Assembly: GCA_947396885.1 (NCBI GenBank)
Contig: OX377205.1
Location: 51,382,676 to 51,446,675, forward strand
Length of the DNA stretch: 64,000 nucleotides
From: Heligmosomoides polygyrus polygyrus
Lineage: Eukaryota > Nematoda > Chromadorea > Rhabditida > Heligmosomidae
Direction: 5' to 3'
How positions within the stretch are numbered: the first letter of the stretch is position 1; the number at the start of each line of letters is the position of its first letter. Of this stretch, positions 54,653 through 64,000 are shown in pieces. A model generated the notes under the pieces. It was not told the DNA's origin and searched no databases. It saw nothing but the letters and a program-made list of their open reading frames with translations. The position numbers were made by a program, and so were the translations under genes.

Positions 54653-55674
54653 TCAGAGAAAAGCCAGGGATATGCCGGCCGAAGGTTCGCTGCAGAAGAG
54701 CACTTTGTCGAGGTTTGGAGGACGGAAGCTGTCGACCAGAGCAACGGCGCATCCTCCCCAGCCGGCGCCAGTTAAACGGGCCCCAAATGCGCCTGCCTTT
54801 CTGCACTCCTCGACCACCTCGTCCAGTGAATCACAACTGCACTCGTAGTCCTGAACGGGATTCACGTCGTCTCCTTCCTGGAAGTGTAGCGACAAGGCCA
54901 ACCTCACTGCAGCTCCTGTGACTCTCGAACATCAGCCTCCCCATCTCACCCAGCTCTCCGCGTCTGCACGCATCTTCGAACCGATCCACCCGGCTCGCCT
55001 CGCTGTAAACGTGCCGAGCCCGCGATCGCAGCTTGAACGATGTCACTAAAGCGGAAGTATTCAGCTTCCTCAATAATGCACTCCTCAGATGTGGAAGCGA
55101 GTATCCACCAAGTTTGGAGAAGGAAGTGCTTAGTTTGCGCAAACTTACTGTGCTGTGTGTTTGCACTCAGACTTTCCAAGACTACAGCTTTCCCTAGTAA
55201 CTCTTCTAGCTGCTCTCGTGACGCCTCTTCGGGTAATGACTCGCACAGCTCCACCATTTCCTCAAGTGATTTCCCGAGACTTTCCTGAAGGTATGCTTGC
55301 ATGCAGTGCGGAAGATAATTTAGTCATCTAAAGCCAAGAAATGAGAAATATTTTACGAGAGCCTGACCTGCACATGTTTCAGTTTCCATGATTTAGCCCT
55401 CTTTCCTCCGGTGTTTTTAGAAGCAGCTGAAAAAAGAGCAGTAGTACCAATGCTCACATTCCGTGAATTTGCTTTCTTCGCAAAACCTGCTGCAATTTGG
55501 TGAATGAGGGTTCTAAAAGAAACACTCAAAATGCAATCACGTGGCTGCCGTACGTATTCAACACGATGCGTAATAAGGAGGAATTCAAGGGTCAAACCGG
55601 ACCAGCATGGGTCCACCTACCTTTCCAGCCAACCGTCCCTCGACTACTCGCTCGTTGTATCGTGAAGTAGCCGC
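54653..55674 (-). CDS. GALK2: GALK2-type galactokinase / N-acetylgalactosamine kinase, 3' five exons
   Basis: Minus-strand exons: 55674-55617, 55426-55368, 55284-55149, 55045-54903, 54850-54653 (stop TGA 54655-54653), with phases agreeing at every junction. Matches in order to the GALK2 C-terminal half: AATSRYNERVVEGRLA; KSWKLKHVQ; ESLGKSLEEMVEL; SANTQ; SFKLRSRARHVYSEASRV; SHRSCSEDYECSC; and FGARLTGAGWGGC, the GHMP-kinase motif 3 that shapes the phosphate site. The enzyme phosphorylates GalNAc or galactose at C1 in the cytosol. Introns are 52-190 bp. The first exon's donor is ambiguous: GTAGGT at 55620 would break the frame, whereas GTGGAC at 55616 keeps it. The N-terminal exons (galactose-binding GEHIDY-type motif, GLSSSSA motif) are not found up to 64000, so the gene may be split by a long intron or be incomplete. 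Confidence 0.88.
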
Positions 55675-57130
55675 CTGCAAAAGATGAGGTGGGAGCATTC
55701 GTCGAAATATGCCATTTTCACGTCGAACTGGACACTTTTCAAATCAAATTGGGCAGCCTTCAAAGGTAGCTTTAGGACTTTTGAAATCAAAGCGACGTCT
55801 TCCAAAACGAAATGACCTTGAGGCAGGCTAGACTACAGGGTGGACCATAAGTCCTGCAACAAAAACTTTGTTGTATAAAAGGGCTAAGAATGTACCAAAT
55901 TTGGTACTCTTTTAAACACTATTTGCCCATAGTTTGTAGATTATGGTGGAACGGTATCATTCATGAGGGACCACTCCTGGATTGATGATAGCCTTCAGAT
56001 CGTGTAGGTAGCTTTGCAGCTCGCGTCGCAGCGCCAGCTACGGAATTTCATTCCTTATTCGTTCCAAAGAAGATATTGAACAATAATTTTTCAACACTGT
56101 AAAAAGCAGGACTTTTTCTCTAAGATGGGTTAAAAAAACGAAGATCAAAAATCTAAAGAAGCTGGAATTTCACAGGTAGTCTTTTTCAGGTACAATGTTG
56201 GGCAGATGGGCTGAGAACCGCTGCCACGCCCTTTTCTTTTTGCTGTTAGAATCATCGCTTTGCGAGAACGTGCATTTTGGCTTAAGTCAGCGCAGTTGAG
56301 TCCGAAAAACATGGCATTGTATTTTCGGGTCTATCGAACAAACATTTCTACTGATTTTCACTTTTTTACCAGAAACCAAGGGTGTGAGGAGAGGTATTTT
56401 GGAAAGCCATGTAAGACGAACAGCTGCCATGCGTTACCTTTGTTTGGGAATCGTCACGTCTACCAGAGCTAGTATTAGGCTTGTTGCTATTTTGACCTTT
56501 CAGGGTTCGCTCAGCTTTGAGAAATTTTCCATCAAATGAAGCGGTGGATGAATACCTAGTCTGACCTACGCACTCCAACTGCTCTTATAATTTTTTTTCT
56601 ACTCTCTTCTCCTCGTAGTTTTCTAAAAATAAAAACTACATATTGCTCAACAATAGGCTACACTCGCGTCTGAATATTGCATTTGTTCCACTGGTTGCTA
56701 CATCGTGTGTGATCAACAAATTAGTAGTGTTATTCTGTTGTAATTCAGAACCACTCATCTAACGTTCACTCTTGAGAATGCATTGAATTGCCCTACACGA
56801 TTCCATAATACAGAATGCTCCATTACCGATCTTCAAAAATTTAGCCACATCGGGATGGGAGTGCTCCACCGTAAACCTGAGGAAAATTTTCGGTTGCTTT
56901 AAGTCAGAGCTCACTATTTTCTAATGAGAGTAGCTACAACTATAATAATAGCACTTTATGCTACGTAACAGTTGGTATGTGATCCTCTGCAATTGGAGAA
57001 AAGCTCCTAATAAGGTCGCCTAAGGACTTATGGTCCACCATGTACACAATCATTAAGATATTTAGAATAAATTTATGTTCAAGGAAAATTTGGTAAAACT
57101 TCCTTTGATTTTTTGGTTTACCTGCCAAAT
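55675..57130. other. Presumed GALK2 intron or upstream DNA; no exon found
   Basis: Searched on the minus strand for the preceding GALK2 exon (the family has a VxxNSxxEMNK block just before AATS); not seen. A short repeat shared with 33717-33760 lies at about 55775-55815. Confidence 0.45.
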
Positions 57131-57149
57131 AAGTGTAGTAATTTTATAG

Positions 57150-60100
57150 GTGGCGATGTCCGTTCCTCCACGTGGTGCCACTGGAAACTGTTCGCTTTTG
57201 CGAGCCGAGCTGAACACGGACACTCGAATGCAGGCGACAGGCCCTAGTGACAGGCCAGCCTACGAACAGCCCATGTCACATCATTTGGTTGATGGTGCTA
57301 AATGTTTCACGAGATAATGCTACGGCGTCCGCGGGAACCGACGCGCACTCGCAAAGCCCGGCGAGTGTGGAAAGTATGCGAGGGTCCCTGGTGCGAGGAC
57401 GGCATCGAGGGGGGGGGGGGGAAACTGTGTTAGTCCAAAAGTCCCGTAACGTAAGCAGTACCTGCGTGGCTACGCTGAATGTGGGTACGTTGTCGGGCCG
57501 CTCCTTTGAATTGGCAGGGGCACTTGAGCGAATGAAGATTGACTTGTGTGCGGTGCAGGAGACGAGGTGGTCCTGTAGCAAGTCGAGGGGCATAGGCCGA
57601 GGCTATAAAACCTTTCTGTGTGGCGGTCTCAGGAGCACCAGCCGTGTTCGCATAATCGTCCCCGAACGATTCCGAGACGCGATTGCAGGCGTGGAACGTT
57701 TCAATGACCGCTTGATGAAGGTCGTAATCGTTGCAGAACGGCGGCGGTATCATCTTTTCTCTGCATATGCTCCACAGACTGGCTGCACTGAGCGAACCGA
57801 GGATAAATTTTGGAGCCTGCTTGAGGAGAAGACAGCAGAAGTGCCGTCACAAGACGTAATCATTGCCGCAGGTGAACTTAACGGCCACGTAGGCGCTGAG
57901 AAAGACGGGTGCGGCTGTGCTGGTGGTCTTGGTTTTGGTTCATGTAACGCAGATGGTGAGCGCATCCTCGAGTATGCGGAGTCGCACGACCTCACCATTG
58001 TGAACATCAGATTCCGAAAACGTGGATCCCACTTTATCTCACTCTATAGCGGGAATTCTAAAACGCAGATCGACTTTGTCCTTGTGCGCAATCGTCACGG
58101 CCAGGAGCTTGTCACGGACGCGAAGGTCGTGTCGTACGAAATCGTCACACAACACCGCCCACTGATCTGCACTATGAAGATCACAACGCCGATGTTTAGG
58201 CAGAAGAACGGAGCGGTCCCTTAAGGATCAAGCGGTGGCGACTGAAAGAAAAGGAAGCAGCCGTGACTTCGCGCATTTGGTTGCCGACGGTCACGATCGT
58301 TGACAAGACATGGAAAATGCCACCGACGCGATTCTCAGTGCTGCGCGTTCCGAACTCTGCACTACGAAACCGGGACGGCGTAAGGTCGAGAAGCAGTCAT
58401 GGCTGTGGACCAATGAAGTTAAGGAAAAAGTCCCAGAGAAGAAGAGATTATATCACACATTTCTCGGCGATAAGACAGCTGATAAATGGCGTCTGTATCA
58501 GGAAGCCAAGAAAGCCGTTAAGAAGGCGGTAGCCGTTGCAAGAGCCACTCGTTACGATGACGTCAACGGGAAGCTTGAGTCGCGCGATGGCGAGCGATTT
58601 CTTTATCGACTCGCGTCCGTCATCGCCAGACTGAGGATGTCGAGAAGTTCCTTGGCATCAACGATGAGAATGGTCATCTACTCATGGACCGCAAGATGAT
58701 TTTGAATCGATGGCGCAGCTCCTTCGAGGAAGTCTCGTCAGTAGAGTCTGTTCATCCGAGCATTCAAACGTCTCCTCCTGTATACGGTCCCGTTCAGAAA
58801 ATCATCGTACAGGAGGTAGAAGCGGCTCTGAAGAAGATGAAGCCGGGCAAGACAACGGGCCCGATGATTTGGCTGCCAACTTATGGAAGACGAAATCCTG
58901 GTACCCAGCGAGGTGCCTGGCGACGTTATTCAACCAGATTATTCCGGAAAGGAAGTGCCCTAGATTTGGCAGAGAAGCACAACGATTCCGATTTGGAAAA
59001 AGAACAGCAGTCCGGCAGATTACACAAACTATCGTCTAATCCGATTGCTTCCACATAGCATGAAGATCTTCGAGCGGATTGTCGACGGGCACATTCATGA
59101 TATCGTCCAGCTCTCTACCACCAGTGCGGCTTCGTATCTGGTTGTGGCACATCGATGCCATACACGCCGTTCATCTTCTGATAGAAAAACACCGGGAGAA
59201 ACAGAAGCCTGTGCATCATGCCTTCCTGAAGAAGGCCTTTCGTCGCGTTCAGGTGAAGTGATGTGGTATGCCTTGCGAGAACACGGAGTCCCCGAAGAGC
59301 TCATAGAGAGGGTACGGATACCGTACTCTTGTCCAACAAGTCGAGTGGAAGCTGCACCAGGTACGTCGCTGGAGTTTCCCATCTCTGTCGGAGTACATCA
59401 AGGGTCTGCGTTCTCCCCACTACTCTTCGTCGCCGTTATGGATGCCATATCGCGTGATCTTCAGCAGCCTGCTCCTTGGACGTTGCTTTATGCTGATGAT
59501 GAAATGCTCGCTAGCGACGACAGGATTGAACTCCAGAGGCATGTACAAGCTTGGTGCGATCTCTCGAGGAGTTTTGAGCTCAAGCTTAACGTGAAAAGAC
59601 CGAGTACCTGACCACTGACGAAAATGAGTCTCGCTGCATTAAGGTGAACGGTAGCTAACTAACTAGCACGTACTTCGGTATTCAAGTACCTAGGATCCAC
59701 CATTGCGTCCGATGGTAGTGCACTCCTTCAAGTGAACTCACGAATGAACGCAGCTTGGTCCAAATGGCGCTCTCTGACAGGAGTGCTCTGCGACAAGAAA
59801 ATACTAGAGCGCCTAAAGTCGAAGATCTACAGAGCAGTCGTCCGCCCACTAGCGACGTACGGTGTTGAGTGCTGGCCCGTTACTAAAAGAAATTGGAAAA
59901 GCGTCCAGCGTAACGGAAACGAAGATGCTGCGGTGGACGGCCGGAGTTACGCGTTTGGATCGAGTACGCAACGACTCCATACGGCAGAGGTTCGGTGTCA
60001 TCCCGGTATTTGAGGAGATGCGTCTGCGATGGTACGTAAAGAAAAGAGCGCGCAAAAGATGACACCATCGGAAAGACTGGTCTTAACCTTGATGTGCCCG

Positions 60101-60266
60101 GTAGGCGGCCAGAAGGGCGACCAAAACAGCGGTGGCTTGATACACTGCATCAGGACTTGAAGATCGCCAGGTTGCAGCCTGACCAGGCATTTGATCGGAA
60201 AAATTGGCGTCAATATTCCATGAAAGCGGACCCCGCAACTAAGCGGGACAAACGCTGAAGATGAAG
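57150..60266 (+). mobile_element. RTE copy 3 (full length)
   Basis: Begins GTGGCGATGTCCGTTCC like copy 1 and ends after CGCTGAAGATGAAG. Flanks AAGTGTAGTAATTTTATAG (57131-57149) and AAGTGTAGTAGTTCTATGA (60267-60285) are a diverged 19-bp duplication. The simple tail is short. Older than or as old as copy 1, judged by target mismatches. Confidence 0.9.
57247..60257 (+). pseudogene. RTE polyprotein, broken (copy 3)
   Basis: The endonuclease is open 57247-58224: TLNVGTL, VQETRWS, YAPQTG, and GELNGHVG, where Glu replaces the usual Asp. A 13-G run at about 57408-57421 lies in the frame; copies 1 and 2 have 6 and 4 G there. After 58224 the frame shifts repeatedly (58310-58699, 58684-59058, 59045-59611, 59732-60013, 59862-60062). 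RT blocks remain: LLYADDEMLAS (YADD), FPISVGVHQGSAFSPLLF, and near the end GRPKQRW. Confidence 0.88.
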
Positions 60267-60285
60267 AAGTGTAGTAGTTCTATGA

Positions 60286-60708
60286 AATGTTTATTTTTAG
60301 AGAAAAATAGTAAATTAAAATTTGTCTTGAAGCACAGCGAAGAAGCAAGCATATAGCGCATTGAAAGATCAGATCGCGCCATGCACTCAGAAAGTTCGCC
60401 GCAACTTTCTTTGATTGATAGTGTAAATGCTACATGCGCGAATCTTCAAGTGAGGATATGTGGTGTTCTTTACAGTTGTTTTCGTTTTATTGTTATCAAG
60501 TGTTAAACTCCATGCAAACAGAATTTCTGCTGTTAATCGAAGAGAAATCGCGAGGTCTTGGGAGAGAGCATCTATTATTTTTGCGCTAAAAATCGTCGCC
60601 CTACTGCTATTTCAAACAAGCTATAAACGATTATTCTTCTTTTAAAAAACGTGTATAAAATTTCAATCAATGTGTTCACTTATTGGGTAGATGAATTAAA
60701 ACTTCAAA
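60286..60708. other. No gene recognised
   Basis: AT-rich spacer between RTE copy 3 and the assembly gap. Confidence 0.5.
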
Positions 60709-60908
60709 NNNNNNNNNNNNNNNNNNNNNNNNNNNNNNNNNNNNNNNNNNNNNNNNNNNNNNNNNNNNNNNNNNNNNNNNNNNNNNNNNNNNNNNNNNNN
60801 NNNNNNNNNNNNNNNNNNNNNNNNNNNNNNNNNNNNNNNNNNNNNNNNNNNNNNNNNNNNNNNNNNNNNNNNNNNNNNNNNNNNNNNNNNNNNNNNNNNN
60901 NNNNNNNN
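60709..60908. other. Assembly gap of exactly 200 N
   Basis: A run of 200 N, a conventional fixed-size placeholder. Frames that run into it are cut artificially. Confidence 0.99.
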
Positions 60909-61279
60909 TCCCCAATGTATGTCTGGCTGCATGTCCGACATTCAAGCTCATAGATTACGCCAACATTGGCGCAATCCCCTACTTTCCCGTATGGACATAC
61001 AACACAGTTCTCCGTTACGCACTCCCTGTCGTAAAGCCTATTTCGAACCAGTTGGCGTCTGATGCTGTCGTTTGGAATGTTAACTAAGACAACATCATCC
61101 TCCAACTGGGCCCGTCTTATGCTTCGTTGTAGAGCGGAAGTGACGTTATCGGAAATGAAAGGGACACACAAGGGTACTTTAAAGTAAGAACTGTGTTGTA
61201 TGTCCATACTGGAAAGTAGGGGATTGCGCCAAAGTTGGCGTAATCTATGAGCTTGAATGTCGGACATGCAGCCAGACAT
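60909..61279 (-). pseudogene. Penelope-like protein fragment running into the gap (minus)
   Basis: Minus frame: the linker region before the endonuclease (PLCVPFISDNVTSALQRSIRR; NIPNDSIRRQLVRNRL), a CVVCPYGKVGDC Cys motif, then the start of a GIY-YIG domain (GVIYELECRTCSQTYIG), cut by the N-gap. The Cys motif just before GIY-YIG is typical of Penelope-like elements. Confidence 0.7.
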
Positions 61280-61285
61280 ACATTG
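60909..61285. repeat. Inverted repeat of the GIY-YIG start at the gap edge
   Basis: Arms about 60909-61005 and 61187-61285 are nearly identical inverted copies (AGAACTGTGTTGTATGTCCA; CGGACATGCAGCCAGACATA) around a 181-bp centre. The left arm stops exactly at the N-gap. Confidence 0.9.
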
Positions 61286-61566
61286 GGGAAACCGGAAGGG
61301 TACTTGCTATTCGTGTTAATGAACATCTAGCGTGCAAAAGGCGAGGTATCTTAACGAATCCTCTGGGCAAGCATAAAGTGGAGGAACATGGCGGAAACGA
61401 CTTTGATGTGAAGTGCACGATTTTGACCACCGAGACAGATATTTTGTCTAGAAAAGCGCTGGAGGCGTTCTGGATTCTTTCACGAAATCCACGAATGAAC
61501 AATCGAAATGAGTGTCCTTCGGTCACCGATGACTTTCTGCCGTTTATTTCGCATTGTGAGTTATAG
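61183..61566 (+). pseudogene. GIY-YIG endonuclease domain of a Penelope-like element (plus)
   Basis: The plus frame starts after a stop at 61180-61182: CVVCPYWKVGDC, then VIYELECRTCSQTYIGETGR (GIY-YIG core with the GxxGR Arg), RVNEH (His), the GKHKVEEHGG block, and E in SRKALEAFW, ending at TAG 61564-61566. Penelope endonucleases cut target DNA for priming. The RT that should precede it is absent; upstream DNA is instead the mirror image of this domain (60909-61005). Confidence 0.8.
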
Positions 61567-63103
61567 AGCGACCGGTGGTGACAAGGATGTGGTTAAGAAT
61601 GACACTGGTATACACAGTATACATAGCGTAGAATGAACAGTATAGTGAGTCTCAGTCACTATCTGTCGACTAACTGCGGCAGCGGCGTCGCTCCGCACAA
61701 GCGGTGGATCAGCGGGTGAGTTTATCGTTCACGGGTTCGGGATTTCTTGCTATGCCTCAAGACGATATCCGAAAGGCTAGAATCGATGAGGCGTTTGGTC
61801 GGCTAGATAGCAACATCCGAATCCTCAAGCCACTTTTAGGCCTCCGAAGACGACGAACGGGTCGAAACGTTAGGCCGCTCAATAAATACTGGTCCACCTA
61901 ACAACCTCGTTCGGCACAGAAGTAATCGAAACATCTAAATAATGCCGAGGTTTTACGAAGAGAGAACTTGGAGAATATCGATAGTTATCGATCTTTTGAT
62001 TATGATGGAGGTCGTCCAGGCAATCAATATTGATCGATATTACCGACCTTCTTAGCGGTGCTGTCGGTTTGCTATCAGAACTAACTTATTGCAGTGGGAA
62101 TTGCGTAACTATGTTAGCCAAAGGAAGCACATAACAGCGTTGCAAGTTTCGATCACGCCATCAAAAGATCAAAAGATCGACATTATCCATCTTTATAACG
62201 GTGCCACCGGTCTTCTTTCAAACGTAACCGATCTGGATGTGAGTTGTGGGGTTGTGTTAGCCGAATTAAGCGCCTCACAGCAGGGAAAGCGCTTCGATCA
62301 GGCACTCAATTCCACCGACCTCTTGATCGATTTCTTCTCAGACTTCACCGATCAGGGCAGGTGTTGCATAATTATGATCGCCGACGGATGGTAGTTACCT
62401 GATTGTGTTGACCAAAGGACCGCTCCACACCCGAGCGAGTTTTGATCAGGTGATCAATATCGATTGATATTATCGATCTTTAGAGCGGTGCTATCGGTCT
62501 TCTCTCAGACTTAACCGATCGGGGTGACTGCTGCGTAATTATTATGGCCGACGGAAAGGCTTCACAGCAGAGGGAGTTTCGAGCAGGCAATCAACCAGCA
62601 TGGTGATACTTCGATCGTATTTATTTCTCGTGCTCGGTTAATATGCTTTTCTGCCTGCCCAGGTCCGCAAATTTTCAGCAGTGGACTAGGACAGGCCAAT
62701 GAAGAAAGTTAGGGGCATTTGCGCTGAGCTCGGCTACGTATTCAGTCCGGTTCTCAATTCTCAACACTATATACATATGTGAGGATAGTGTATTTGTTCG
62801 AAGTCGCCATGCTGCAATCGGTTGGAAACAGCCAATCTAGACGAAGCAGACCTGCTGACATTCTCGTGAGTGTTGTACAGGGATGTGAGTGGTACTCAGC
62901 AAGGTACCAATTGATCTGTAGTAGGCGTACGTTTCAACGTATTCGACCTCGACGTTAACTGGGTGAGGAAGGATCACTAGTCAGGTTGGGTTACGTTTCT
63001 AGCGTGGCCAGCTATGCCCGAAACCGGCGAGCCGTCAAGCCTAGCGTGGCCCGCACGTCCAGCGTGCGCGAAGCCGGCGACTGACGCTGGGTGAGAGAGG
63101 ATC
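61567..63103. other. No gene recognised; imperfect repeat units at 62024-62560
   Basis: Four diverged units (starting about 62024, 62166, 62310 and 62448) share TATCGATCTT-AGCGGTGCTATCGGTCTTCT-type sequence, then TCAGACTTAACCGATC and GCGTAATTATTATGGCCGAC. They make short open frames (62089-62394) that I do not take as genes. Confidence 0.45.
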
Positions 63104-63278
63104 AGGGGTGTGCGCAATTACGATGTACGGCTATTTTGACGGAATTTTTTTTTACGATTTACGATTTACTACATTTTTGGTCGTAAATCGAAAATTTCCG
63201 TAAATGTGATCTTTGATCAATCTAATTGGCGTCCAAATTTATGTGGTGGATCGGGTTATAAGGATGTACCCACCCTAA
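63104..63278. mobile_element. Truncated left end of the hAT-like family
   Basis: CAGGGGTGTGCGCAATTACG followed by TTTACGA-rich sequence and GGCGTCCAAATTTATGTGG, matching 2013-2200. Homology stops where LINE sequence begins at about 63279. Confidence 0.75.
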
Positions 63279-64000
63279 TGTTGCCTCTTGCTGCTGACAA
63301 GACTAAGCTGTTTTGCATAGGTAAAGACCCGCATTCATTTGAATACAAAATTGGTCCCGATAACTTAGAAAGAGTGCACGAGGTAAGGGATTTAGGATTC
63401 CGTTTCAATGATAAACTTTCTTTTGAGACCCATTATAAATTTATATGCTCACTGGCGATCCGTAGAACGTATAATCTATTTAAAGTCTTGAGGAGTGGGA
63501 ATGAAAGAACACTTGTTAGTGCATACAAGAGCAATGTAAGACCTTTAGTCGAAACGGGGACGTCTTTGTTTAGCCCTCACAAAAAGAAGGACATCGCCTT
63601 GTTAGAGTGTGTTCAAAATAACTTCACTCGTAAGGTGGCCATGAGGTTTTCTGGCCTGGGCTATCAGTTCATTCCTAATGGTGTTCATAGGCTCCTTTTG
63701 TACGGTTTCCAGAGTTTAAGAAGTAGAAGACTTAGGAATGATCTTCTTATGGCCTTCAAGAATTTAACGGGAAGGGTTTCTCTGAATAATGAAGAATTTT
63801 TCTCCTCAGCACCGTCTTGAACTAGAAGGAGTGCCACTATATTCAGGGCTCCATTTGCCAGAACACAGGTGCGTGCTAACCTTTTCTCCGTCAGAGTAGT
63901 GTCACGGCTCAATAAAATTTGGTCTCCAGAGTTGGTAAACATGTCTTTGCACAGTTTAAGAGTAGGGCAGAGAAGCTGGTATATGCAGAAGGTTCCCCTT
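63279..64000 (+). pseudogene. CR1-like LINE reverse transcriptase, 3' part
   Basis: The frame from about 63280 begins just after the RT catalytic box (LPLAADKTKLFCIG). It continues with VRDLGFRFNDKLSFETH (post-RT 'LG' block), YKSNVRPLVETGTSLFSP and LLECVQNNFTRKV, to a stop at 63818-63820. Beyond it, in another frame, FFSVRVV-like and LNKIWSPEL blocks follow to the window edge. These are C-terminal landmarks of CR1/Jockey-type LINEs. 5'-truncated, with one frame change. Confidence 0.8.

Noticed and set aside
1..64000. CRISPR array, rRNA or bacterial operon signals
   Set aside because: None present; tandem repeats here lack unique spacers and all real genes have introns.

Overview
The window is eukaryotic and looks like a parasitic nematode, most probably a strongylid/hookworm-type genome. 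The reasons are genes split by short (52-103 bp) introns next to large repeat-filled introns, a mariner close to the Hsmar1/'bandit' group described from hookworms, RTE-type LINEs, Penelope-like sequences, and a very high load of small transposons. The species assignment is inference. There is one 200-N assembly gap (60709-60908).

Three host genes can be supported. (1) A TULP4/TUSP-type tubby-superfamily gene on the minus strand (18834 down to at least 13845): one 1.1-kb WD40 exon, a 3.75-kb intron, and a second exon; the tubby domain itself is not seen. (2) A complete-looking SCAMP gene (scm-1) on the plus strand in eight exons (39083-43189), with one probable GC-AG intron and a 2-kb intron holding a fold-back element and SINE pieces. 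(3) The 3' five exons of a GALK2-type galactokinase/N-acetylgalactosamine kinase gene on the minus strand (55674-54653); its 5' exons are not visible.

Most other sequence is mobile or derived from mobile elements, often nested with readable target-site duplications (TSDs). Layout: 0-1.1 kb Harbinger-like MITE; 1.5-4.0 kb mariner broken by a 1.26-kb hAT-like element; 4.7-6.9 kb a Helentron-like minisatellite element carrying a SINE; 9.4-9.8 kb tRNA-like and ribozyme-like pieces; 10.2-13.3 kb full-length but broken RTE LINE; 13.8-18.8 kb TULP4-like gene; 19.5-22.7 kb two mariners; 23.9-25.4 kb MULE-like element; 26.2-35.2 kb GC-rich hairpin repeats, a broken second RTE and a possible MULE gene; 36.2-38.1 kb AT-rich Penelope-like RT remnant with a hammerhead-like ribozyme and a MITE; 39.1-43.2 kb SCAMP; 45.0-46.5 kb giant palindrome; 46.9-48.8 kb pogo/Tc1-like element; 49.2-50.0 kb deleted RTE; 51.0-53.0 kb second Helentron-like copy; 54.6-55.7 kb GALK2; 57.1-60.3 kb third RTE copy; 60.9-61.6 kb Penelope GIY-YIG; 63.1-64.0 kb hAT-like end and CR1-like LINE.

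The most unusual signal is at 36292-36377 (minus strand). All conserved nucleotides of a hammerhead ribozyme and three perfect stems are present, but in a permuted, pseudoknotted strand order. A decayed second copy of half of it, with the same order and the same 2-nt linker, lies at 9400-9430.
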